DNA of 64,000 bases from Thelephora terrestris (lineage: Eukaryota > Basidiomycota > Agaricomycetes > Thelephorales > Thelephoraceae). The DNA lies in contig WIUZ02000013.1 in NCBI GenBank assembly GCA_015956445.1, positions 620,001-684,000 on the forward strand, written 5' to 3'. Position numbers and translations under genes: made by a program. Below are positions 23,330 through 33,410 of this stretch, in pieces; the stretch's first letter is position 1, and each line of letters starts with the position of its first letter. The notes under the pieces were generated by a model. That model was given only the letters and a program-made list of their open reading frames with translations, searched no databases and was not told the DNA's origin.

Positions 23330-24333
23330 TGACCCGCTGTCTATTCGCGCGACCTTCGAATCTAGTGCTAGTCCCCAGTCCCTACCTCCCTACCCCGCTA
23401 GTTACTGACTACGCGAGCCGACGACCCCTCGATCGGTCACAGGAGGGTCACGCCCACTTGACGCCCCGATCATCGAACCGTTCCCGCGATCCCTTCGACG
23501 CGCGTCATCGCACGCTGTTTCTGCCTCCGTGGCCGTCCTCCCCGAACGGCACGTGATGTTGCGATCGGCCGATGTCTCCCGATCCCTTATCTCGCCGAGA
23601 TGACGTGTCCCCTCCCTCGGTCCGGTTCCCTTCAGTCTATACACGTGTCGACTCGTTCCCTCTCGCTCGCCAATCATCTTCGACTGCTCCCGCTCTCCCG
23701 CCCGGTTACGATCTTTTGATCTCGAACCCGTAGACTTCCCCTTTCGGTCCTGTTTCTCACGATCGCTCCATCCTCTCGGTAAGACCTGTCCCAGCCTCGT
23801 TCCGGCCTCCCAATGAACCGTTTGTCTCCCTACCCTGCATCGGACTCTCGTTTATCCCCTTCTATCTACCTGTTCTTATTCTCCCACCGTTTCTCCATTT
23901 GTTCGCTACTTTTCCCATCTCTTTCGCGTAGATCGCACTGTCTTTACCTATAAATACCCTGTACTAGCTAGTTGAACGACCAAGAAACCCCTGGGCCTCT
24001 TCACACCTCTTCTCCCTTCTGCTTGAACGACCTGATCATCGAAAACCTCCAGCTCCTCGCTCTGACATCGATTCCACTAGCCCCATAGTTCCAATAGACC
24101 CCTAGCCTACTAGCCCATCGCCCACTAGCCCCTTAGCCCATCGTCATCGTCTAGCAGGAGTTTGCTAGTACGGAGTTCTCCCTTCTCGTCCCGACAACGT
24201 CGCGACCTACCGTGGTTCCCTCCCCTCTGCCTAGCTTCTCTCCCCTTCCCGACCTCTGCACAACCGGTGACCCCTCACCCCCACTCCTGCTATTCTGGTT
24301 GTGTCCCGACTCCACCCGGATAGTAACAGTTCA
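23330..24333 (+). repeat. Gypsy 5' LTR (1004 bp)
   Basis: Direct repeat of 40285-41288, TG..CA. A TATAAATA core lies near 23949 (CTATAAATACC), giving a transcription start near 23980. Confidence 0.95.
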
Positions 24334-24336
24334 TTT

Positions 24337-24355
24337 TGGAACCCACGCCGAGACC
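24337..24355 (+). other. Possible primer-binding site of the gypsy element
   Basis: Three T after the LTR, then TGGAACCCACGCCGAGACC, which starts TGG as expected for pairing to a tRNA 3' CCA end. I could not assign a tRNA. Confidence 0.35.
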
Positions 24356-24379
24356 GGTTCAGAGGTCACTTCTGGCTAG

Positions 24380-26304
24380 AAGCTATCAGCCATTCCACCC
24401 CGCGGACGAGGTCGTGCGCAGAAGGTTATCCCGCTAGATTTCTCCCCCCCTCAGACGCGATCTCGCGCTCGGCTCCTGGCTTTGCAAACCCCAGCCGAGA
24501 TTAACCAAGACGTTCGGGAAGCCCGACAGGCTATTCTCGACACTCGCCAAACTCTCTCTCTACTCGACAACGTTGTTTCCGCCATCGTAGCCCGGCAGAT
24601 CGCTTCCTCATCGAACAACCCTCTCCCGCATCCCGAACAAGACGAGACCTTCTTCCGTACCCCACTATCTTCACCCACCGACTTGCCAGGCACCGTTCCG
24701 CCGTCGCGATCGCCCACTCCCCCAGACTCCCCGTCGCGACTCGCGCAGGCCCTCCCGATAACGACACCAACTTTTCCCACCCGCCCACCCGTATCTTATC
24801 CAGCAATGACGGCCAACATGCCCCTGACGCACAGTCGCGAGGCTCCCCGGTTTGCCTCCGATACTGAGCAAGGCTTCAAGACCTTCTTTGACGAGCTCGA
24901 GGAGGTAGCCAAGCGCGCAGGTCTAGACGACGCACAGATGATTGACTGGGCTCAGCGTTACGCCGGTCGCGCAGCTGAATCCTGGGAGCACGTTCCCTGC
25001 TTGCACCCGGACGTCCTCGCTCACACTCCCGCCACTTGGGCTCAGTTCAAGATCGAAGTTAGACATCTGTACTCCCACCTCCAAGCGGATCGCCGCTGGA
25101 CCACTCGAGACCTGGATACCCTCCTGGAACGCACTCGCGGGTACCGGGACATGAGTCGCGAAGACCTCGGCGACTACCACCGGTCCTTCCTTACCTATTC
25201 CGCGTACCTCATTGCGAAGGGACGCTACACCGCTCGGGAGCGTGACGCCGCCTATCTCAGGGGATTCCCCCAGCCTATCCGCGCACGAATCCTGCATCGA
25301 CTGTCGATCAAGAAGCCTGACGTCCTTCCCGACGACGGTTACCAGTTCTCTGATGTCCACGAGGCTGCGTTGTTCGTCCTTAACGCACGCGCTCCCGACG
25401 ACAACCCCGACTCTCGAGCCGTCATCCCGAAGACGGAGCCCGCAGAGCAGGGGGGCGTCAGCGAGCTCATCCAGGCAATGTCAAACCTGACTCGGGTCTT
25501 CACCGCGAACGTACAGCCTCGCCGTGGGCCCCCTCCTTCTGCCCCTCCACCGCGCCTCCCTCGTCCCGCTACTTCCCAGACTACTCCGGGAGGAGTATTT
25601 CAAAACGTCCCCCGGTGGAACACCCTAAACCCAGAGCAGTACACCCAGAACTGCGTGTTCTGTAGCGCCCATGACCACTTCGTTCGCGACTGCCCCATTG
25701 CAGCGGACTACCTCGTACAAGGGAAAGTCATCAAGAACGGCTACGGGAAGCTATCCTTGCCCGATGGCCGCTACCCTCCACGCAACATCCCTGGCAAGAA
25801 CCTTCGCGAACGTATCGACAACTACTGGACATCAGAGGGCCTCGACGAAGGACAAGGTCGCGACGCCTTTGCAACCAACTTCTTAGAAGGCCCAGACGAG
25901 TGTGTGTTCACCATAGACATAGACCCCCCTGCCGAAGAGTATTACGCCCATCCCGACGAACAGTACGACCTCTTCGAGGAGGAATGCGATCCCGACCAAG
26001 AGGACTACCCGACTACCAGCATACCACACACTCCCGTCGAGAACCGCTACGCTCCTAACCCCCTCTCCAAGTACGACGACGAGACACTAGAACAAGTCGA
26101 ACTGATGCAAGCCCAGCTCGACTCCATTCGCAACGCCCAGATCTACGCCCTGCAGACTGGCCCCAAGAAAGTCAGGTTCGACGGTGTCGAGATCGCGAGA
26201 AGGACGGGCCCACCCCAAAGGGATGGACGATTACCACCTGCCCCTACGGGCCCTACCCCAGCCAGTCGCGAGTCGGGACCGTCCAAGCCCACTCCTGCGC
26301 CTAC
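24380..26304 (+). CDS. gag: Gypsy Gag
   Basis: Capsid/nucleocapsid polyprotein of the Ty3 element; it forms virus-like particles and binds element RNA. The frame is open from 24380 after an AG that could be a splice acceptor (CTGGCTAG), and no ATG occurs before 24806, so an upstream exon, perhaps from the LTR, is likely. The capsid-like region (FFDELEEVAKRAGLDD, YAGRAAESWEHV) occupies about residues 130-300 counted from 24482. A zinc knuckle CVFCSAHDHFVRDC (CX2CX4HX4C) lies near 25656, and acidic linkers follow. The palindromic insertion at 26305 interrupts the frame. Without it, Gag reads straight into protease with no stop. Confidence 0.85.
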
Positions 26305-27144
26305 CACTGGGGGCAAGGGGTCACTTACCCAGAGATTACATTGTGATTACATTGTGATTTTTTAGACAATGTGTTCAGCCTGTGGCCAGGAGGTATATGT
26401 TGAGTTCTTTTACAAAGTACCCATCAATGTGACCACAATGTGGCCAGTGGGTCCATCTTGATCACTTTTACAAAGTGCCCATCAATTCGATCACAATGTG
26501 CCCTGTGGATCCATGCAGGATACATTGTAAAAGTATCCATCAAAGTGGCCACTGGGCACTTTGTGAAAGAAACCCCTAGGTTCTTTCACAATCTTGCTTA
26601 CAAAGTGTCCAGCATACACCTGAGCCACTCATTGAGAGTTCTTTCATAAAGTATCCAGCAATGTGTCCACAAAGTATTCAACCAGATACTCAATGGTTTC
26701 TTTGAGAGTTTGTTGTGAAATCCAACCACATTGAGAGTTCATTGTGAAAACATCAAGAAGAACCTCCTGGGGACATTGTGGTCACATTGCTGGTTACTTT
26801 TTGAAAGAACTCTCAAGGAGTGGCTCAGGCACCCAGTAGGATACATTGTAAACAATATTGTGAAAGAAATCCCTGGTTTCTTTCACAAAGTGCCCAGTGG
26901 CCACTTTGATGGATACTTTTACAATGTATCCTGCATGGATCCACAGGGCACATTGTGATCGAATTGATGGGCACTTTGTAAAAGTGATCAAGATGGACCC
27001 ACTGGCCACATTGTGGTCACATTGATGGGTACTTTGTAAAAGAACTCAACATATACCTCCTGGCCACAGGCTGAACACATTGTCTAAAAAATCACAATGT
27101 AATCACAATGTAATCTCTGGGTAAGTGACCCCTTGCCCCCAGTG
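26305..27144. mobile_element. 840-bp palindromic CACTG element (MITE-like)
   Basis: Near-perfect inverted arms starting CACTGGGGGCAAGGGGTCAC and ending with its complement, flanked by TAC at 26302-26304 and 27145-27147. CACTG/CACTA ends with a 3-bp duplication fit the CACTA (CMC/EnSpm) superfamily, so it is probably a non-autonomous hairpin derivative. The arms contain repeated ACATTGTGA and ACAAAGTG words. No protein is credible. Confidence 0.8.
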
Positions 27145-28006
27145 TACCCAGACCCAGACGAACCCCGCCAACACCTCCGGAAAGCCTGGAGCTCGAGCGG
27201 GAGATCGCCAGACACAGCGCCCCCAAGGGCCGATGCGACCAGTCTCCTATCCACCTAGACCACCTCCAGACGACTCCAAGTATCGCTTCCAGGCCCCAGT
27301 CGAACACAACGTGAAGACAAGCGACATAGTCCATCGTGTGCTCGACTCCAAGGTCAACCTCAGCGCTCGCGAACTTCTGGCCGTCGCTCCCGACCTTCGA
27401 AAACACGTCAGGGAGATTGTCACCAGCAAGAAGATCTCGGCCAACACGGTAGAAGTCGATGAAGTGGATGCTTACCTAGCTGGATGTTTCGATGCAGAAC
27501 CCCCCTCAGTCTTCTTGGACCTCGTGAAGTACGACTCCTCATCCTCCGCAGCAGCCTCCTCCCTTCCCCTTCGCGTCATCCACCCGACGTTTGGGCCGGG
27601 TGTCGAACCCGAGTGCATTCTCGACGGAGGTGCTCAGGTCGTGGTGATGAGAAAGGATGTCTGGTCCCGATTGCAAGCACCTATCGTCGCGAGTCGCGCT
27701 ATGCCAATGGAGTCGGCGAATGCAAGCACCACCATGACGCTAGGCCTTATTGAAGACCACCCAGTTCAGCTCGGTCCCATCACTATCTATCTCCAGATCC
27801 AGGTCGTCGAAGAAGCGCCTTTCGAGGTTCTTTTAGGACGACCTTTCTTCGATGTCATCAGCTGCTCCGAAGTCAGCAGCGCAGGAGGGAAGCACGAGAT
27901 CCGCGTCAAAGATCCGAAAACGGGAAAGCTCTACGTGTTCGCGACGCAGCCCCGAATCCGCAAGTCTCCTCGACCAAATCCCGAGGAAGCGGTAAATTTT
28001 CATTAG
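27145..28006 (+). CDS. Gypsy protease (C-terminal part of Gag-Pro)
   Basis: Retropepsin-like aspartic protease that would mature the polyprotein. The frame continues that of Gag once the palindromic insertion is ignored (TQTQTNPANTSGK follows directly). The active-site region is ECILDGGAQVVVMRKDVW, with DGG where many retropepsins have DSG or DTG; related basidiomycete elements often show DGG. The second conserved block is FEVLLGRPFFDVI. The frame ends at TAG 28004-28006, just after a slippery heptamer that opens the RT frame. Confidence 0.85.
27994..28006 (+). promoter_or_regulatory. -1 ribosomal frameshift site A AAT TTT at the Pro/RT junction
   Basis: In the protease frame the codons read GTA AAT TTT CAT TAG. 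AAATTTT fits X XXY YYZ in the correct phase, 3 nt before the TAG. After a -1 slip the ribosome reads TCA TTA GCA and continues in the RT frame without a stop. A downstream structure was not tested. Confidence 0.7.
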
Positions 28007-29382
28007 CAGACGGCACTACGGTCGCGACAGAGCCCCAACCTCCCCCGCTCTCGCGCAAAGAGCCCCACATCTTTGTGGAGCCGTCTGAACCTACTCCCGC
28101 GTCCCGACCCAACCGACTCCCAGTGTCTGCAGTGCACGCCAAGCTGCAGGCCGCAAAACATCGGATACCCTATGATACCTCCCTGTCCCGGTCCCCTCTA
28201 CCAGAACTTGCGTCAGTTTCACCTATGTCTCCTCTCCCACCTCCTCTTGTCTCGATTTCTTCCGTCCTTTCTCCTTTTATCTCCTCTGCTCCCTTCCCCA
28301 TATCATCCTACTATGCTGCCCCCACCCCTTTCTCCTCTTTCTTCATAGGATACGATTCTATAGATGGCCATCCTGAGACCCCACCGGATCGCTCCACTCT
28401 CGATATCCCCGATCCTCCCGACGTCGCGACCACCTCATCGACACCAGCTCTCACCCGCCACCTGGCATTAGAGGTCTACAGAGCTCTCAGATCGAGTGTG
28501 ACGGAAGGACCGCCCCAAAACAACGCAGGCACCCAGGATGGTTACCCACCTCTCGAAGTGGCAGGAACTTCGTCAGAACGCCTAGAACATCTCTTCCTCG
28601 CGATGGGTAACGCTCACGCCCGTCGCGACCTTTCGACAGAGTTTGCAGCCCTTCGCGAAGAGTTACCATCTCCCCCTCTCGACCCTCTTACTCCCGCACG
28701 AGCAGCCAGCATGTGGTTATCGGAGCTCTACTCCCAGATCCCGCTCGCTAGCGAAACCTTCGGTGGATCCACGTTCCTGTACAAGAAAGTAGCGAACAAG
28801 ACTCGACCCGTCGCCACCACCCTGCCAGAGAACTTTCGGATCATTCGGCACGACCATCCCGACCCCCTTGCCGACATGCCCCCCTTGCCTACGCACCCTC
28901 CCGAATACGCCCCCGTCCCCCGCTTCACTCCCGAACGCCGGAAGCAAATGGCGCTTGGCAAAGGACTTCTGCTACCAGAAGAAGTGAAGCTCGCGGAGTG
29001 GATCGTTAGCACCCATCACACGGCATTCGCATGGACTGACGACGAGAGAGGGACATTTGATCCCAAGTACTTCGCCCCCATCGAGATCCCGCACATCGCG
29101 CACACGCCCTGGGTACTCAGACAAGGCCCCATCCCTCGCGGGATCCTCTCTGAGGTTACTCAGATCATCGAGAACAAGTGGCAGTCCGGTGTCTACGAAC
29201 CCTCGTCCTCCTCCTACAACAGTAGATGGTTCTGTGTCTACAAGAAGGATGGGAAGTCATTACGTCTGGTTCATTCCTTGGAGCCTCTCAACGCCGTTAC
29301 GATCAAGAACGCCGCTATGCCTCCCTACACCGATGTGGTTGCCGAAGACTTCGCTGGCCGCTCCATCTACACCACGCTCGAC
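28001..29382 (+). CDS. pol: Gypsy Pol, first part (linker and RT N-terminus), interrupted
   Basis: Reached by -1 shift from protease, with a proline/serine-rich linker up to about 28650. Conserved Ty3 RT N-terminal text follows: VPRFTPERRKQMALGKGLLL, FAPIEIPHIAHTPWVLRQ, SRWFCVYKKDGKSLRLVHSL and GRSIYTTLD. The next expected residues are those encoded at 33411 (LYVSFDQRQLHPDSRDM), so the reading is cut by the foldback element at 29383. GCTCGAC is present on both sides of that element. Confidence 0.88.
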
Positions 29383-29399
29383 GAGCCCATTCAGCTACT

Positions 29400-30560
29400 T
29401 TTTCCCCATGACCCATGGACCGTACGGCGTGACAAAATCCCATGACCCATGGGCCATACGTCGCCGTACGACAGGTACAAATCCCCATGACCCATGGACC
29501 GTACGATGGTGTGTGGGCCCCATGACCCATGGGTTGTACGGTGCTGTATGACAGTATGGCCTGTCCATGACCCATGGGTTGTACGATGCCGTACGGTGGT
29601 ATGCCCTTCCCATGACCCATGGGCCGTACGGTGGTGCTGGACAGCCATCCACCCTGCCCATGACCCATGGGTCGTACGGCACCGTACAGGGGTTTGCCCT
29701 ACCCATGACCCATGGAGCGTACGGCGCCGTACGGTGGTATGCCCTACCCATGACCCATGGAGTGTACGGCGCCGTACGGTGGTATGCCCTACCCATGACC
29801 CATGGGTCGTACAGCGCCGTACGACAGTATGCCCTGCCCATGACCCATGGAGCGTACGGCGCCGTACGGGGGTTTGCCCTACCCATGACCCATGGAGCGT
29901 ACGGCGCCGTACGGTGGTATGCCCTGCCCATGACCCATGGGTCGTACGGCGCCATACGGTGGTATGCCCTACCCATGACCCATGGGTCGTACGGCGCCGT
30001 ACGACAGTATGCCCTGCCCATGACCCATGGAGCGTACGGCGCCGTACGGTGGTATGCCCTGCCCATGACCCATGGGTCGTACGGCGCCGTACGGTGGTAT
30101 GCCCTGCCCATGACCCATGGGTCGTACAGCGCCGTACGGGGGTTTGCCCTACCCATGACCCATGGGTCGTACGGTGCCGTACGGGGGTTTGCCCTACCCA
30201 TGACCCATGGAGCGTACGGCGCCATACGGTGGTATGCCCTACCCATGACCCATGGGTCGTACGGCGCCGTACGACAGTATGCCCTGCCCATGACCCATGG
30301 AGCGTACGGCGCCGTACGGTGGTATGCCCTACCCATGACCCATGGGTCGTACGGCGCCGTACGGTGGTATGCCCTACCCATGACCCATGGACCGTACGGC
30401 GCTGTACAGTGGAATGCCTTGCCCATGACCCATGGGTTGTACGGTGCTGTATGGTGGTATGCCCTATCCATGACCCATGGAGCGTACGGCGCCGTACAGT
30501 GGAATGCCTTGCCCATGGCCCATGTATTGTACAGTGCCGTACGGTGGATTACCTTGAAAA
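29400..30560. repeat. 45-bp tandem repeat array, left arm
   Basis: About 26 units built on CCCATGACCCATGG, then a GTACGGCGCCGTAC palindrome, then a GGTATGCCCT-type segment. As 45 is a multiple of three and the unit lacks stops in several frames, long open frames appear on both strands (for example 15-residue repeats of the MTHGAYGAVRWYALP kind). These are artefacts of the repeat. Confidence 0.9.
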
Positions 30561-30800
30561 AAAAATTTAATGGATTACCTAATAAGGAACTATATGATGG
30601 ATTACCTAAAAAAGAAATATTTGATGAATTACCTAAAAAGGAAATATTTGATGCATTACCTAAAAAGAAAATATTTGATGCATTACCTAAAAGGAAATAT
30701 TTGATGAATTACATAAAAAGGAAATATTTGATGGATTACCTAAAAAGAAAAATTTGCTTGACTGCCTAAAAGAGAAATAGTTGATGGATTACCTAAAAAG
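30560..30800. repeat. AT-rich short tandem repeats, left arm
   Basis: About eight copies of GATGGATTACCTAAAAAGGA-like units of 24-30 bp. The mirror copy is at about 32110-32330. Confidence 0.8.
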
Positions 30801-30949
30801 GAAATATCTGATTGATTCTGGAAAATAGCAACATCCTAACCTAACCTCAAGGCACTGCCAGATCAGGAATCCATTCACCTCTTGCATTAGTTTTCTGTTT
30901 GTAGTCCTGACTAACCCAAAGTGGTTAAGCTAACATCATCCAATCTAAC

Positions 30950-31060
30950 CTCACCTAACCTAACCTAACCTAACCTAACCTAACCCTGACCTAACCCTAA
31001 CCCAACCCTCACCTAACCTAACCTAACCTAACCTAACCTAACCTGAAACAGCCAATCTAA
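30950..31060. repeat. (CCTAA)n interstitial telomere-like array, left arm
   Basis: Runs of CTAAC/CCTAA with occasional CCCTAA and CCCTGA variants. The mirror array (TTAGG)n is in the right arm. Confidence 0.85.
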
Positions 31061-31859
31061 CCCATTTCACCCTAACCTAACCTGCAGTGGTCTATCCAAC
31101 CTGACTATAGCTTTGCTTAAGCTGACCCATGACAAACAAGTCCTAACTTAAACTTGACCTTGCCTAGCACACCAACATGTAACATGGGTTACAGGAATGC
31201 AGTGCAAAGTGCATACCCCTTGTGGGACCTCCACTTGTATTTAGCCATAAGCTGGCTATCACTTGAACACACCTACTAACCTGGACCTACCAGTTGGTGG
31301 ACCTGCAAGCCAAAAGGTCCTTGGACTGGTATTCCATAAAAGATCCTGCCACTCAATTACCACCAACCACATTCACAAAACATCTCTTGCCCAGGCCAAA
31401 ACTCAGCAACAACTCAAATTTACCTACCTGAACAGACCCAGAATCCAGCTGGGTGTGTTCCTCCACATTACAGGCCCACAGACCTATAGACTTATGAATT
31501 AATGAGTCCAATGGGTCATAGGTTCAGCCAGGTGGATTGGCTTTATTTGTCATCAAGTTAATATCTGGTACAAGAGAGGTGAATATGGTTGGGTGGCAGG
31601 CACAGCTTATGGAATATAGTCCATGGACCTGTTGGCTTGCAGGTCTACCAACTGGTAGGTCCAGCTCAGTAGGTGTGTTCAAGTGATAGCCAGCTTATGG
31701 CTAAATACAGGTGGAGGTCCCCCAAGGGGTATGCACTTTGCACTGCATTCCTGTAACCCATGTTACATGTTGGTGTGCTAGGCAAGGTCAAGTTTAAGTT
31801 AGGACTTGTTTGCCATGGGTCAGCTTAGGCAAAGCTATAGTCAGGTTGGATAGACCACT

Positions 31860-31990
31860 GCAGGTTAGGTTAGGTTGAAATGGGTTAGATTGGCTATTTC
31901 AGGTGGGTTGGGTTAGGTTAGGTTAGGTTAGGTGAGGGTTAGGTTAGGGTTAGGTTAGGTTAGGTTAGGTTAGGTTAGGTTAGATTGGAT
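31860..31990. repeat. (TTAGG)n interstitial telomere-like array, right arm
   Basis: Mirror of 30950-31060, mostly TTAGG pentamers with some GGGTTAGG. The usual fungal telomere repeat is TTAGGG, so this is a pentamer variant. Confidence 0.85.
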
Positions 31991-32329
31991 GATGTTAGCT
32001 TAACCACTTTGGGTTAGTCAGGACTACAAACAGAAAACTAATGCAAGAGGTGAATGGATTCCTGATCTGGCAGTGCCTTGAGGTTAGGTTAGGATGTTGC
32101 TATTTTCCAGAATCAATCAGATATTTCCTTTTTAGGTAATCCATCAACTATTTCTCTTTTAGGCAGTCAAGCAAATTTTTCTTTTTAGGTAATCCATCAA
32201 ATATTTCTTTTTTGGGGAGATCCATCAAATCTTTCCTTTTTAGGTAATTCATCAAATATTTCCTTTTTAGGTAATCCATCATATAGTTCCTTATTAGGTA
32301 ATCCATTAAATATTCTTTTCGAGGTAATC

Positions 32330-33380
32330 CACCGTATGGCACTGTACAACCCATGGGTCATAGGCAAGGCATTCCACTGTACAGCGCCGTATGGTCCATG
32401 GGTCATGGGCAGGGCATACTGTCGTACGGTGCCATACGCTCCATGGGTCATGGGTAGGGCAAACCACCGTACGGCGCCGTACGACCCATGGGTCATGGGT
32501 AGGGCATACCACCGTACGGCGCCGTACACTCCATGGGTCATGGGCAGGGCATACCACCGTACGGCGCCGTACGCTCCATGGGTCATGGGCAGGGCATACC
32601 ACCGTACGGCGCCGTACGCTCCATGGGTCATGGGCAGGGCATACTGTCGTACGGCGCCGTACGCTCCATGGGTCATGGGTAGGGCAAACCCCCGTACGGC
32701 GCCGTACGCTCCATGGGTCATGGGTAGGGCAAACCCCCGTACGGCGCCGTACGACCCATGGGTCATGGGCAGGGCATACCACCGTACGGCGCCGTACGAC
32801 CCATGGGTCATGGGCAGGGCATACTGTCGTACGGCGCCGTACGCTCCATGGGTCATGGGTAGGGCATACCGCCGTACGGCGCCGTACGCTCCATGGGTCA
32901 TGGGTAGGGCATACCACCGTACGGCGCCGTACGCTCCATGGGTCATGGGCAGGGCATACTGTCGTACGGCGCCGTACACTCCATGGGTCATGGGCAGGGC
33001 ATACTGTCGTACGGCGCCGTACGCTCCATGGGTCATGGGTAGGGCAAACCCCCGTACGGCGCCGTACGACCCATGGGTCATGGGCAGGGCATACCACCGT
33101 ACGGCGCCGTACGCTCCATGGGTCATGGGCAGGGTGGATGGCTGTCCAGCACCACCGTACGGCCCATGGGTCATGGGAAGGGCATACCACCGTACGGCAT
33201 CGTACAACCCATGGGTCATGGACAGGCCATACTGTCGTACAGCACCGTACAACCCATGGGTCATGGGGCCCACACACCATCGTACGGTCCATGGGTCATG
33301 GGGATTTGTACCTGTCGTACGGCGACGTATGGCCCATGGGTCATGGGATTTTGTCACGCCGTATGGCCCATGACCCATGG
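32330..33380. repeat. 45-bp tandem repeat array, right arm
   Basis: About 22-24 units, the inverse complement of the left array. Unit order differs from the left arm, so the arms have changed by unequal exchange or slippage since the palindrome formed. Long open frames here on both strands are again repeat artefacts. Confidence 0.9.
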
Positions 33381-33410
33381 GGAAAAAGTAGCTGAAACCT
33401 GTGGCTCGAC

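Larger units (their letters stand above)
29383..33403. mobile_element. 4.0-kb foldback element with tandem-repeat arms
   Basis: Large inverted repeat: both ends share TTCAGCTACTTTTTCCCCATG, followed in mirror order by 45-bp repeats, an AT-rich 24-30-bp repeat block, pentamer arrays and unique sequence up to about 31335 and from about 31615, leaving a loop of about 280 bp. GCTCGAC is duplicated at 29376-29382 and 33404-33410; excision with one copy rejoins RT in frame. The outermost 9 bp of the two ends match poorly. No transposase was seen, so it is non-autonomous. It fits the class of foldback DNA transposons. Confidence 0.8.

Noticed and set aside
23269-24504. Open frames on both strands within the gypsy LTRs (also 40224-41403)
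   Set aside because: Identical in both LTRs and explained by GC-rich stop-poor sequence; no family features.
30950-31990. A true chromosome end
   Set aside because: The pentamer arrays are internal, inverted and inside a mobile element bounded by a target duplication.
29400-33380. Regularly spaced repeats that might suggest a CRISPR array
   Set aside because: The genome is eukaryotic, the 45-bp units are contiguous without unique spacers, and there are no cas genes.
29494-33395. Long open frames of 330-400 codons encoding 15-residue repeats on both strands
   Set aside because: They arise from a 45-bp repeat without stops in several frames, on both strands, with no start context, introns or composition of a real protein.
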